Shown here: positions 27,459-36,632 of the stretch, in pieces
Position numbering within the stretch: position 1 is the first letter of the stretch
Layout: each line of letters starts with the position of its first letter
Assembly (NCBI GenBank): GCA_000688775.2
Contig: CP007628.2
Coordinates: forward strand, 310,001-374,000
Length of the DNA stretch: 64,000 bases
Reading direction: 5' to 3'
Source of the DNA: Streptococcus sp. VT 162
GTDB lineage: Bacteria; Bacillota; Bacilli; Lactobacillales; Streptococcaceae
Notes under the pieces: model-generated
Databases searched by the model: none
Told to the model about the DNA's origin: nothing
The model's input: the letters and a program-made list of their open reading frames with translations, nothing else
Position numbers and translations under genes: made by a program

Positions 27459-28805
27459 ATGCCAATCACAGCTGCAGATATTCGTCGTGAAGTCAAGGAA
27501 AAAAATGTTACCTTTATCCGTCTCATGTTTTCAGATATTCTGGGAACCATGAAAAACGTCGAAATTCCTGCTACAGATGAACAGTTAGATAAGGTCTTGT
27601 CAAACAAAGCCATGTTTGATGGCTCTTCTATTGAAGGTTTTGTACGTATCAATGAGTCAGATATGTACTTGTACCCAGACTTGGATACATGGACAGTCTT
27701 CCCTTGGGGAGATGAAAATGGAAGTGTTGCAGGTTTGATCTGTGATGTCTATACAACAGAAGGCGAACCCTTTGCAGGTGACCCACGTGGTAATCTGAAG
27801 CGTGCACTTAGTCATATGGAAGAAGTAGGATTCAAATCCTTCAACCTTGGTCCAGAACCAGAATTCTTCCTATTTAAGTTGGATGAAAATGGGGATCCAA
27901 CTCTTGAGGTAAATGACAAGGGTGGCTACTTCGACTTGGCCCCTACTGACCTTGCAGACAATACGCGTCGTGAAATCGTGAATGTCTTGACCAAAATGGG
28001 ATTTGAAGTAGAAGCGAGTCACCACGAGGTTGCGGTTGGACAACATGAAATTGACTTCAAGTATGATGAAGTCCTCCGTGCCTGTGACAAGATTCAAATC
28101 TTTAAACTCGTTGTTAAAACCATTGCTCGCAAACATGGCCTTTACGCAACCTTTATGGCTAAACCGAAATTTGGTATTGCTGGATCAGGTATGCACTGTA
28201 ATATGTCCTTGTTTGATGCAGAAGGAAATAATGCCTTCTTTGATCCAAATGATCCAAAAGGAATGCAGTTGTCTGAAACGGCCTACCATTTCCTTGGCGG
28301 TTTGATTAAGCATGCTTACAACTATACTGCTATCATGAACCCAACAGTTAACTCATACAAACGTTTGGTTCCAGGTTATGAAGCGCCTGTTTACATTGCT
28401 TGGGCTGGTCGTAACCGTTCGCCACTTGTGCGCGTACCAGCTTCACGTGGTATGGGAACTCGTCTTGAGTTGCGTTCAGTGGACCCGATGGCAAACCCAT
28501 ACATCGCTATGGCAGTTCTATTGGAAGTTGGTTTGCATGGTATTGAAAACAAAATCGAAGCACCAGCTCCTATCGAAGAAAATATCTATATCATGACAGC
28601 GGAAGAGCGTAAGGAAGCTGGAATTACTGACCTTCCATCAACGCTTCACAACGCCTTGAAAGCCTTGACTGAGGATGAAGTGGTCAAGGCAGCCCTAGGT
28701 GAACACATCTACACGAGCTTCCTTGAAGCTAAACGTATCGAGTGGGCTAGCTATGCAACCTTTGTGTCACAATGGGAAGTTGATAATTATCTTGATTTGT
28801 ATTAA
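27459..28805 (+). CDS. glnA: Glutamine synthetase, type I-alpha
   Basis: The enzyme makes glutamine from glutamate, ammonia and ATP as a dodecamer. The product is 448 residues, the size of Firmicute GSI-alpha enzymes. Motifs include [21 protein letters not shown], the metal-binding [12 protein letters not shown], and the signature region [16 protein letters not shown] followed by [10 protein letters not shown]. The adenylylation Tyr loop of GSI-beta is absent, consistent with control by GlnR and feedback inhibition. Confidence 0.97.
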   Translation: MPITAADIRREVKEKNVTFIRLMFSDILGTMKNVEIPATDEQLDKVLSNKAMFDGSSIEGFVRINESDMYLYPDLDTWTVFPWGDENGSVAGLICDVYTTEGEPFAGDPRGNLKRALSHMEEVGFKSFNLGPEPEFFLFKLDENGDPTLEVNDKGGYFDLAPTDLADNTRREIVNVLTKMGFEVEASHHEVAVGQHEIDFKYDEVLRACDKIQIFKLVVKTIARKHGLYATFMAKPKFGIAGSGMHCNMSLFDAEGNNAFFDPNDPKGMQLSETAYHFLGGLIKHAYNYTAIMNPTVNSYKRLVPGYEAPVYIAWAGRNRSPLVRVPASRGMGTRLELRSVDPMANPYIAMAVLLEVGLHGIENKIEAPAPIEENIYIMTAEERKEAGITDLPSTLHNALKALTEDEVVKAALGEHIYTSFLEAKRIEWASYATFVSQWEVDNYLDLY

Positions 28806-28811
28806 GAACAT

Positions 28812-28845
28812 AAAAAAGATTGTCTGATTGGGCAATCTTTTTTAT
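28812..28845 (+). terminator. Terminator of glnRA
   Basis: AAAAAAGATTG and CAATCTTTTTT form an 11-bp stem that runs into T and A/T bases. Confidence 0.9.
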
Positions 28846-29195
28846 TATTGCAAATTTTTAAATGTATTTCGTTGCTGTTTTTAGTATAGTTATTATATAG
28901 AAAAACAGAAAACAAGAAAGAGTGAATTATGCATTAAAAAGAAATAATATTCTGAAAATAATTAGAAAATAACGTCCAATCATTTTCATTATACCTATTT
29001 AATGCAGTAGTGTGGCGGGTTTAGCGTGGGAAAGAAAAAAGTTTACAATTTGACAACATATTTCTTGAAATACGAATTAGTAAATGATAAAATGTTTTTT
29101 GGAATGGATGAGTTTCGGAGAGTTTATAAAATATTTACTATATTATTTACTCAAGTTCTACTCGCCATATTTCATTAAAAAGGAAAGGAGATTCT
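28846..29195. other. AT-rich intergenic gap at the left edge of the surface-protein island
   Basis: About 350 bases without a gene, repeat or RNA that I recognise. The right part holds the promoter at 29065-29093; the rest is AT-rich. It marks the junction between conserved glnA and the accessory genes. Confidence 0.6.
29065..29093 (+). promoter_or_regulatory. Promoter of the thioredoxin-like/adhesin operon
   Basis: TTGAAA (29065-29070) and TAAAAT (29088-29093) with 17 bp between; the -10 is preceded by TGA (extended -10). A long leader of about 100 bases follows. Confidence 0.65.
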
Positions 29196-29783
29196 ATGCA
29201 AAAAGATAAGTGGTGGCTTCCGTTTTTAGCAGTGGGAGTCATCATCGGATTGTCGGTGGGTTTGATTTATTATACTAGACCCGCTAAGGACGGAGAAGTA
29301 GGGACTTCATCAGTTTCGCAATCAACTTCAAGTGCTGAGAACAATACTGCCTTGAGTCTAAAAGGTCAACAACTTCCAGAATTTAAAATGACTTCTCAAG
29401 ACGGTAAATTGGTTGCTAGTTCAGAACTGTATGATAAACCTATGTTAATTGTCGAATGGGCTAGTTGGTGTCCTCATTGTCAGAAACAACTACCCATTGT
29501 TCAGCAGATGTATGAAAAGTATGGTGAACAGATCAATTTTGTTTTACTAAATATGAACGAACCTGGTAAAGAAACAAAAGAGAGTGCTGATCGATACATT
29601 AAGGAAAAAGGATACACTTTCCCTTATTACTATGACGAAGATCAATCAGCTGCAGATCTATTACAGGTTCAGACCATACCAAGTATGTATTTTGTAACCA
29701 AAAAGCAAGAAGTAAAAAATGTATTGGTTAACCATTCCGATGCGGAAAGCTTTTCTAAAGAGTTGCAAACACTACTCAACTAA
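29196..29783 (+). CDS. Membrane-anchored thioredoxin-like (TlpA/SdbA-type) oxidoreductase
   Basis: The product is 195 residues. One N-terminal membrane helix (about 7-27) is followed by a Ser/Thr-rich linker and a TlpA-like thioredoxin domain (about 55-193) facing outside. The active site is EWASWCPHCQKQL with Cys92 and Cys95; the cis-proline is in QTIPSMYF. No lipobox is present. In S. gordonii the related SdbA forms disulfides in exported proteins. The gene lies 59 bases upstream of a giant adhesin with no terminator between. That adhesin has exactly two cysteines, both outside its signal peptide, making it the obvious candidate substrate. Oxidase rather than reductase activity is inferred. 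Confidence 0.85.
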   Translation: MQKDKWWLPFLAVGVIIGLSVGLIYYTRPAKDGEVGTSSVSQSTSSAENNTALSLKGQQLPEFKMTSQDGKLVASSELYDKPMLIVEWASWCPHCQKQLPIVQQMYEKYGEQINFVLLNMNEPGKETKESADRYIKEKGYTFPYYYDEDQSAADLLQVQTIPSMYFVTKKQEVKNVLVNHSDAESFSKELQTLLN

Positions 29784-29842
29784 CATATATCTACTATAGA
29801 AAAGGGGGAAGAAGAAATCACAATAGGATTTCAGAAATAGCA

Positions 29843-32800
29843 ATGAGAGATTTCATTAAAAAGGTCTCCATATTGTTTATCATTTTATTCTTATCTGTTC
29901 CATTAGCCTTAATGGGACAGCTACTTGGTAGCGCTGCAGCAAATGAAGGCGGTAGTACTATTGAAGTAGGTGGAAATACAAAGATAACACAAAATGGATG
30001 TTCCCGTAAAATTGAAAAAACGGAAAAAATTAGCTGGCGCCTGCCTAGAAAACCAGTGGATTTGGTAATCTTGCAGGATGCGAGTGGATCATTTAAGAAC
30101 ACCATTCCAAATGTCCAGAATGCTTTAAAAACTCTGACGACATTTGTGAAGGAAGAAGAGTATGATGAAAATAACCCACGTTTGGTTAAGACTGATAATC
30201 CAGATACATCAGACCGGGTTATGATGGCGACCTTCCAAGGTGCAGATGGATACAACTACTACTACAATAACGATTTTACAGGCCGTAAAGATGTTTATGG
30301 TAGTTGGGGACCTGACTATGATTACAAATACAAGGCAAGTAACTTGTCTTCTGACCAAAATGATATCCATCAATTCATTAATAATATTAAAGTAGCGGGA
30401 GGAACACCAACTGTTCCAGCTATTGACGATGTCATTGCTCAATATAATGAAAGAAAAGGGAATATGGCTAATGGTCGTAAAACTATCTTTCTTTTGATTA
30501 CGGATGGTGTTGCCAATGGGAAACGTGACCCTGATGGTAAGGTTCGTCTAGAGTACAGTGACTATCGGAACAATATTCTTACACGTGCATGGAATTTTAA
30601 TGAACTAACAGAGGCGTCTCAAAACGTTTTAGGGCGTGTGAAAGAGGTTAAGGAAGCATCTACAAGACTTAAAAATGTTGTTGGTTCTGAAGGAACAGTA
30701 GTAGTTGGTTTCTGGGAAGACGTAACAATCTTTGCGAATTCCAAAGCTCAGTACTATGACACATATAAAGAAGGTTATTCAAAATATTTTGATATAGGGG
30801 ATAACCGAAGTGTCCAAGAGATTTTCCATGAAGCATTAGAGGGGATGGCTTCTCCAGCTAAAAATATCAATGGAAAAGATGTTTCCTTCTATGTTAATGA
30901 ACAAAGCGATATCAATAAATTCTCAAGTCGAGTTCTAGAATCTGTTGGTGCTGCTCTGGTTAAAGAAGATATCAAAGGTGAGTTTGAAGTTACTCCAGGA
31001 TATAAGGTAGATGCAGTTCGAATTAATGGTAAGAAGATTGTATCAAAGGTTACCGATTCGAAGAAAGAAATTCGTGGTAAGATTGTTCAAGAAGGAGACA
31101 AGGTTACAATCTCTGTTCCAGAGAGTGTCTTTAATCCAGGAAACAACAAGTTTGACTATGATTTGAGTAAGGAAGCACATGCTGAACAAGTTGATGAGGA
31201 TGATGAGCAAGACCCTCCTGCAGACTACAAACCAGTTAAGGAGACAGTTCCAGTTCCTGAGTTGACTGGTAAATTTAAAGTTGGTGATTTTGCGACTGAA
31301 ACAATCGGTGGTTCGAAAGAAACTGTAGAAGTTCAAAAACTTGAATACTGTTACCCAAGTGCCACCAAGAAAATTGCAGACCAAGATCAAAGCAATGATA
31401 CTGGTACTATTGAAGATCCGCTTCAATTAAGCAAAAAACCATCCTATGCAGCGAACTTGTCTGCCAAAGATGAAACATTTACTTATACAGTAGATTACAA
31501 CTTCAACAACGCTCCATATGAGTTCAAGAAAAATGTTATGCTGACTGACCCTCTTGACTATCGTTTAGAAGTTGTAGGTCATCATGCTTCTGGACCACAA
31601 GGTCAAATCTTGACTCGTGTAGTGAAACAAAATGACGATCTCGGAAACGAACGTGATGTTGTTGTTGCTGATGTACCAAGTGTGAATGGTTATGAATACT
31701 TAGTGCTTCAAAAAGCTAAAATGACCATTACCGTTCGCTTGAAGGAGCAATATCGCAATAATCAAGCGAGCAAAGAATTTATGGCCCTTCTTCAGGATAA
31801 TGATGGCTTCGGTTTGCTGAATCAGGGTAATATCATGTGGAATGGTGAGGATAATAATCCTGATCCAAGTAAACATGCTAAAACAGCTGACAAACCAAGT
31901 ACAATTCGTCGCTCAAACCCAGTCTATGTGAAACCACCAGTTGATACCGAAATTACGAAGAAGGTTAATGACAAAGAACATGAGGATTTGAAGGCAGAAG
32001 AGGAACTCTTTGAGTACAAGGTGACTGCTCCATGGCCAGGTATTGCGGACAACTTTACGCTGACAGATACAGTTGTTTCAGAGTTGGAAGTTCAGGCAGA
32101 TAGCTTGAATATAAAACTTGGTGAAAAAGATAATACTGAGTTGAAAACTGCTACAAAAGTTGAAGGTCAGACTGTTTCACTGACTCTTGATAAAACTCAA
32201 CTTGAAAAAATCTCACGTAAGGTAACGCGTCGTAAAACTAAAGATGTTCAATACCTTGAATTGACCTTCAAGGCTAAGATTCGTCCGGGTGCTGACCTTT
32301 CTAAATATAAGGAAGATGGTCAAATTAAAGTACCTAACACGGCAGATGTTGCCTTGAATGATATCAAGAAAACATCGAATAAAGTAACGGTTACACCACC
32401 AAAACCACAAGAACCTTCTATTGATAAGAAGATTAATGAGAACTTGGATAGCTTCCAAACGTTTGATGGGCAACCATACAACTACAACATTACAACAGCA
32501 GTACCAAGTGATGTTGCTAATTACAAGAAATTTGTGATTCGTGATACACTGGATGCTAATTTGGAACTTGCAGGAGACGTAAGTATTAAAGGTTCCGCAG
32601 CGGCCCTCTTTGATATCCACACCAATGGCCAAGAGATTACGGCAACGGTGAAGGATGGTCAGTTTGGTGAACTTGCAAAATACTCAACTGTTGAATTAGT
32701 CATTCCTGCAAAAGTTAAAAATGGTGTGACAGGTACAACCATTGAAAACAAGGCTTCTATTTCCTTTACAAATGAGAATAATGTAGAGAAAGAAGTTGAA

Positions 32801-35800
32801 TCGAAACCTGTAACCGTAACGCCACCTCCTGTAACGAAGAAGATCAATGAAACTCTTGATCACTTAGATATCGCGACAGGTCAAGCGTATAACTACAACA
32901 TTAAGACAAAACTTCCAACCGATATTACAGATTACAAGAAATTTGTGATTACAGATACACTTGAAGGAGATTTGTCAGTTATCAATGAAACTTCAAGCAA
33001 ACCGGTTATCAAAGGAGCGGCTGCCGCCTTCTTCGATGTAACAGTTGAGGGTCAAACCGTGACTGCAACGATGAAGGACTTTGCGAAGGCTACAGACCTT
33101 GCTGGTCAAGAAGTGGAATTGATTATTCCGGCTAAGATCAATGATGGAGTGACTCGTATCAACATTCCAAATACTGCGAAGTTTAGTTTCACAGATAAGA
33201 ATGATCACAGCGGAGAAAAAGAAACCAAACCGGTAACGGTAACGCCTCCATCAGAACCAGGCGTTGATAAGAAAATCAACGAAACATTGACAGAGGCAAC
33301 CATCGGTGCAGAAACGGACTTCACGTATAATATCAAAGCAAAATTGCCAAATGATATTACAACATACAAGTCCTTCGTTGTAACGGATACCTTGGATGAG
33401 AACTTGACTCCAGGTCAAGCTGAAATCAAGGGAGCTGCAGCGAAATTCTTCGATGTAACAGTTCAAGGTCAAACCGTGACTGCAACGATGAAAGATTTTG
33501 CGAATGCGGGTGACTACGGTAACCAAGAAGTAGAGCTCGTGATTCATGCCAAAGTGAAGAAAGACTCAAAAGTTCCATCTATTGAGAACAAAGCTAAGAT
33601 TACTTATACCAACAAGAATGACCAACAAGGTGAGAAAGAAACCAAACCGGTTACTGTCACTCCACCGCCAATCACTAAGAAGGTGAATGGTCAGGAACAT
33701 GCAGATCTTGGTAAGTTATCAGAAGTCTTCACGTATACGATTGACTCAACGGTTCCACATGTGGCAGATAGCTTCACCATTTCAGATGATATCGTCAAAG
33801 AATTGGCATTTGAAGGGGAAGCAACGGTCACTGTTGACGGTCAAGCTGTTCAAGATTTGACTGTGAAAACAGAAGGTCAAACCTTGACAGTCACATTTGG
33901 AAAAGATCAAGTGAAACAATATGCTGGTAAAGCAGTCCAAGTTTCATTCAATGCCAAGATTAAAGACGGCATCACTTTCGATGCTCTCTTGACTGCTTAT
34001 CCAAATGAAGCAAAAGACAAGCCAGTAGTACCAAATACTGCTAGCTACATCATTAATGACAATCCTGATTCTAAGAAAGAATCAAAACCAGTCACTGTCA
34101 CTCCACCGCCAACAACAACTCCAGAGCTTAAGAAGGAAGTAAACGGAGCAGAACGTTACGATCTTGCAAAACGTAATGAAGAATTTACTTATACTTTGAA
34201 GACAACAATGCCTGCCAATGCAACTGTGTTTGAGATGACAGACGAGTTGAAAGAAGTTCTAGAATTTGTTGGTGAGAATGCTTCAGCTACTGTTAAACTT
34301 GATGGTGAGGATGCAGGATCTAAGGCGACAGTGACACTTTCTGGTCAAGTCATCAAAGTTGCCTTTACAGAAGCTTCTGTCAAAGCAGATGCCGGTAAGT
34401 CAATTGAAGTGAATTTCAAGGCTAAGATTAGAGATAATGCCAACTTGTCAGCTTATGTGAATAAAGATGGTAAGACAGAGATTCCGAATAAGGCTTCTTA
34501 TGATATTGATCATAATCCAAAATATCACAAGGACTCTAACGAAGTCCCAGTAACGCCACCAACACCAGAAGAGCCAGAGATCAAGAAAGATGTGAATGGC
34601 AAAGAATCAGCAACACTTGCTAGCCAAATCAAGGTAGAAGGTCAAACCATTACCTTGACTCTTACAGAAGAACAAGTGAAAGCCAATGGCGGTCAAGCTG
34701 TGGAATTGAGCTTCACTGCGAAGATTAAAGCGGGAGCTGATTTGACTCCATATCTAACAGATCGTGGATTCACTGTTCCAAATACAGCTTCTTATGATGC
34801 GAAGTTCCCACACAAACCAGGGCTACACAAAGATTCGAATAAAGTTCCGGTTATCGTTCCAAAAGAACCAGAACCAGAAATTACGAAGAAAATCAATCGT
34901 ACCTTGGACCACTTGGATGTGGAATACGATGCACCTTACATGTACAATGTCAATACAGCTTTACCAAAAGATATTGATAAGTATAAAGAGTTCACCGTAA
35001 CTGATACTCTGGAATCTGTTTTAGCAATCGCTGATACGCCAGTAGCCTATGTGGATGGTCGTGATGCAAATGGAGCTCTTGAAACAAGTGTTAAGGGAAA
35101 TACTGTCACTGTAAAAGTGAAAGATTTCGCTCGACTAAAAGGCTTCAAAGAGATTCAATTGTACATCCCAGCTAAACTCAAAGCGAATAGCGATTTGAAA
35201 GCTTATAAGGACCAATTGGTACCAAACAAAGCAACTGTCAACTTCAAGGATGCCAATGGTCAATCTGGCAGCAAGGAATCAAAACCGGTAACGGTGAAAC
35301 CACGCGACCCAGAAAAACCAACAGATCCGACACCAGGTGAACCTGCTAAGACAGTTGGACCAGAAAATGGATCAACACCAGGGACTTCATACAACTTGCC
35401 AAATGCAACAGATACTTTCCGCTTCGATATCACTACTCCGGTTCCAACGGATCCAGTGGATGAAAATGGAAATGCCAAGAAAGATCAATATGGTCGTCTT
35501 GTCAAGACAGATTTGACGAAATTCACGATCAGTGATGAAATCCATTCAGTTTTGAAAGTCAATAAAGACCGAATCGCTCTTAAAGTTGAAAACGCTCAGT
35601 TTGACAAGCTCAAAGCAGCTCTTCAAGCCCAAGTTGAACAGGCAGAGAAGGAACTGAAAGCTTTGACAGGTAAGTCAACTGATGAGACCTCAACAGAGAA
35701 TAACAAGAAGGAAGACCTAAAAGCGGCGGAAGCGAAAGTGGCTGAATTGAAAGCGAAGTTGGAAGCAGCTAAGGCAGCGCAACCAGCTAAACCAGCTGAA

Positions 35801-36556
35801 ACTACAACACCAGCTACTCCAGCAACAGCTGCTGAAGAAACAACACCAGCTACATCTGATTCTTCTGCAACAGAAGATAAGAAACCTGCAACTAGCGAGC
35901 CAAGTCAAGGTCTTGCAAGCCTAGAGGCAGAGTTGAAAGCAGCTGAAGAAACCTTGGCTAAGCTTCAAGCACCAGCGGAGAAAGAAGCAGAATTAGCACC
36001 AGCTGATAAGAAACAACAACAAGAGAAACTTGAAAATGAAATCAAGAACCTGAAAGAAGCTCAAACTAAGCTTCAAGTGGCTATTGATAAATTGAGTAAG
36101 GTTTCAAATGATCGTAGTGAATTAGTAGGTAAAGAGTTGGAAGCAATTGCCACTGTTACTTACGATGAATCTCAAAACATTGTAACTCTTGAAATCAGCG
36201 ATAAGGATGTTCTCGAAGCCTTGAAGGGAAGTAAAGTAACTCTCGTTCTTTATACCAACTTCAGAGAAGGAACAGATTTTGCACAATTCGCGACAGGTGT
36301 ACCAAATACGGCAAAAGTAAGCTTTAACGATAAATCAAAAACTACCAACAAGGTTGTGGTGACACCACCGGTTCCGGTAACGCCACCAGCTCCAAATATC
36401 CCACCAGCAGAGGGGGATATTCCGAAAAAACCAACAGAACCAGGTAAAACATTGCCAAATACAGGTTCTGAAGTTTCTACAGTTCTTGAAGTAGTTGCAG
36501 CTCTTGCTGCAGGACTTGCAGGGCTTCTAGTTTGGAAGCGTAAAGCTGAACGTTAG
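29843..36556 (+). CDS. Giant vWA/pilin-module LPxTG adhesin (PadA-like layout)
   Basis: The product is 2237 residues. A signal peptide (about 1-33) is followed by a von Willebrand factor A domain (about 70-390) with an intact MIDAS: DASGS at 79-83, Thr in AGGTPT and Asp in LLITDG. Cys53 and Cys503, the only cysteines, bracket this head region. Next come about nine tandem beta-modules of the isopeptide-forming fimbrial type, each starting with a TKKVN/DKKIN motif and ending N(T/K)A...PVTVTPP. The seventh is shortened and the last holds a coiled-coil insertion (about 1917-2090). LPNTG (36452-36466), a membrane helix and KRKAER close the protein. It probably binds a host or bacterial ligand through the metal site; S. 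gordonii PadA is the closest remembered layout. Confidence 0.85.
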   Translation: MRDFIKKVSILFIILFLSVPLALMGQLLGSAAANEGGSTIEVGGNTKITQNGCSRKIEKTEKISWRLPRKPVDLVILQDASGSFKNTIPNVQNALKTLTTFVKEEEYDENNPRLVKTDNPDTSDRVMMATFQGADGYNYYYNNDFTGRKDVYGSWGPDYDYKYKASNLSSDQNDIHQFINNIKVAGGTPTVPAIDDVIAQYNERKGNMANGRKTIFLLITDGVANGKRDPDGKVRLEYSDYRNNILTRAWNFNELTEASQNVLGRVKEVKEASTRLKNVVGSEGTVVVGFWEDVTIFANSKAQYYDTYKEGYSKYFDIGDNRSVQEIFHEALEGMASPAKNINGKDVSFYVNEQSDINKFSSRVLESVGAALVKEDIKGEFEVTPGYKVDAVRINGKKIVSKVTDSKKEIRGKIVQEGDKVTISVPESVFNPGNNKFDYDLSKEAHAEQVDEDDEQDPPADYKPVKETVPVPELTGKFKVGDFATETIGGSKETVEVQKLEYCYPSATKKIADQDQSNDTGTIEDPLQLSKKPSYAANLSAKDETFTYTVDYNFNNAPYEFKKNVMLTDPLDYRLEVVGHHASGPQGQILTRVVKQNDDLGNERDVVVADVPSVNGYEYLVLQKAKMTITVRLKEQYRNNQASKEFMALLQDNDGFGLLNQGNIMWNGEDNNPDPSKHAKTADKPSTIRRSNPVYVKPPVDTEITKKVNDKEHEDLKAEEELFEYKVTAPWPGIADNFTLTDTVVSELEVQADSLNIKLGEKDNTELKTATKVEGQTVSLTLDKTQLEKISRKVTRRKTKDVQYLELTFKAKIRPGADLSKYKEDGQIKVPNTADVALNDIKKTSNKVTVTPPKPQEPSIDKKINENLDSFQTFDGQPYNYNITTAVPSDVANYKKFVIRDTLDANLELAGDVSIKGSAAALFDIHTNGQEITATVKDGQFGELAKYSTVELVIPAKVKNGVTGTTIENKASISFTNENNVEKEVESKPVTVTPPPVTKKINETLDHLDIATGQAYNYNIKTKLPTDITDYKKFVITDTLEGDLSVINETSSKPVIKGAAAAFFDVTVEGQTVTATMKDFAKATDLAGQEVELIIPAKINDGVTRINIPNTAKFSFTDKNDHSGEKETKPVTVTPPSEPGVDKKINETLTEATIGAETDFTYNIKAKLPNDITTYKSFVVTDTLDENLTPGQAEIKGAAAKFFDVTVQGQTVTATMKDFANAGDYGNQEVELVIHAKVKKDSKVPSIENKAKITYTNKNDQQGEKETKPVTVTPPPITKKVNGQEHADLGKLSEVFTYTIDSTVPHVADSFTISDDIVKELAFEGEATVTVDGQAVQDLTVKTEGQTLTVTFGKDQVKQYAGKAVQVSFNAKIKDGITFDALLTAYPNEAKDKPVVPNTASYIINDNPDSKKESKPVTVTPPPTTTPELKKEVNGAERYDLAKRNEEFTYTLKTTMPANATVFEMTDELKEVLEFVGENASATVKLDGEDAGSKATVTLSGQVIKVAFTEASVKADAGKSIEVNFKAKIRDNANLSAYVNKDGKTEIPNKASYDIDHNPKYHKDSNEVPVTPPTPEEPEIKKDVNGKESATLASQIKVEGQTITLTLTEEQVKANGGQAVELSFTAKIKAGADLTPYLTDRGFTVPNTASYDAKFPHKPGLHKDSNKVPVIVPKEPEPEITKKINRTLDHLDVEYDAPYMYNVNTALPKDIDKYKEFTVTDTLESVLAIADTPVAYVDGRDANGALETSVKGNTVTVKVKDFARLKGFKEIQLYIPAKLKANSDLKAYKDQLVPNKATVNFKDANGQSGSKESKPVTVKPRDPEKPTDPTPGEPAKTVGPENGSTPGTSYNLPNATDTFRFDITTPVPTDPVDENGNAKKDQYGRLVKTDLTKFTISDEIHSVLKVNKDRIALKVENAQFDKLKAALQAQVEQAEKELKALTGKSTDETSTENNKKEDLKAAEAKVAELKAKLEAAKAAQPAKPAETTTPATPATAAEETTPATSDSSATEDKKPATSEPSQGLASLEAELKAAEETLAKLQAPAEKEAELAPADKKQQQEKLENEIKNLKEAQTKLQVAIDKLSKVSNDRSELVGKELEAIATVTYDESQNIVTLEISDKDVLEALKGSKVTLVLYTNFREGTDFAQFATGVPNTAKVSFNDKSKTTNKVVVTPPVPVTPPAPNIPPAEGDIPKKPTEPGKTLPNTGSEVSTVLEVVAALAAGLAGLLVWKRKAER
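31940..35310 (+). repeat. Tandem beta-module repeats of the vWA adhesin
   Basis: Modules of about 130-170 codons recur, with strongly conserved DNA around ACCGGTAACGGTAACGCC-type linkers (PVTVTPP). The pair 32830-33250 and 33260-33660 is the most similar. Such arrays can expand or contract by recombination. Confidence 0.75.
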
Positions 36557-36564
36557 TACCATAT

Positions 36565-36603
36565 AGTAAGAGGAGAGTAGAAAAATTTACTCTTCTCCTT
36601 ACT
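36565..36603 (+). other. Intercistronic hairpin without T-tract
   Basis: AGTAAGAGGAGAGTA (36565-36579) and TACTCTTCTCCTTACT (36588-36603) form a long, nearly perfect stem. The following bases ACTGTATATTG are not a T-run, so it looks more like an RNA-stability or partial-termination element between two surface-protein genes. Confidence 0.6.
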
Positions 36604-36632
36604 GTATATTGAAAGTGTTAAGGGAAAAAATA

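Noticed and set aside
31043..31426. Minus-strand open frames of 60-140 codons under the large adhesin genes
   Set aside because: They are rich in Phe, Cys and Leu, lack ribosome sites and mirror the codon bias of the plus-strand gene, so they are shadows.
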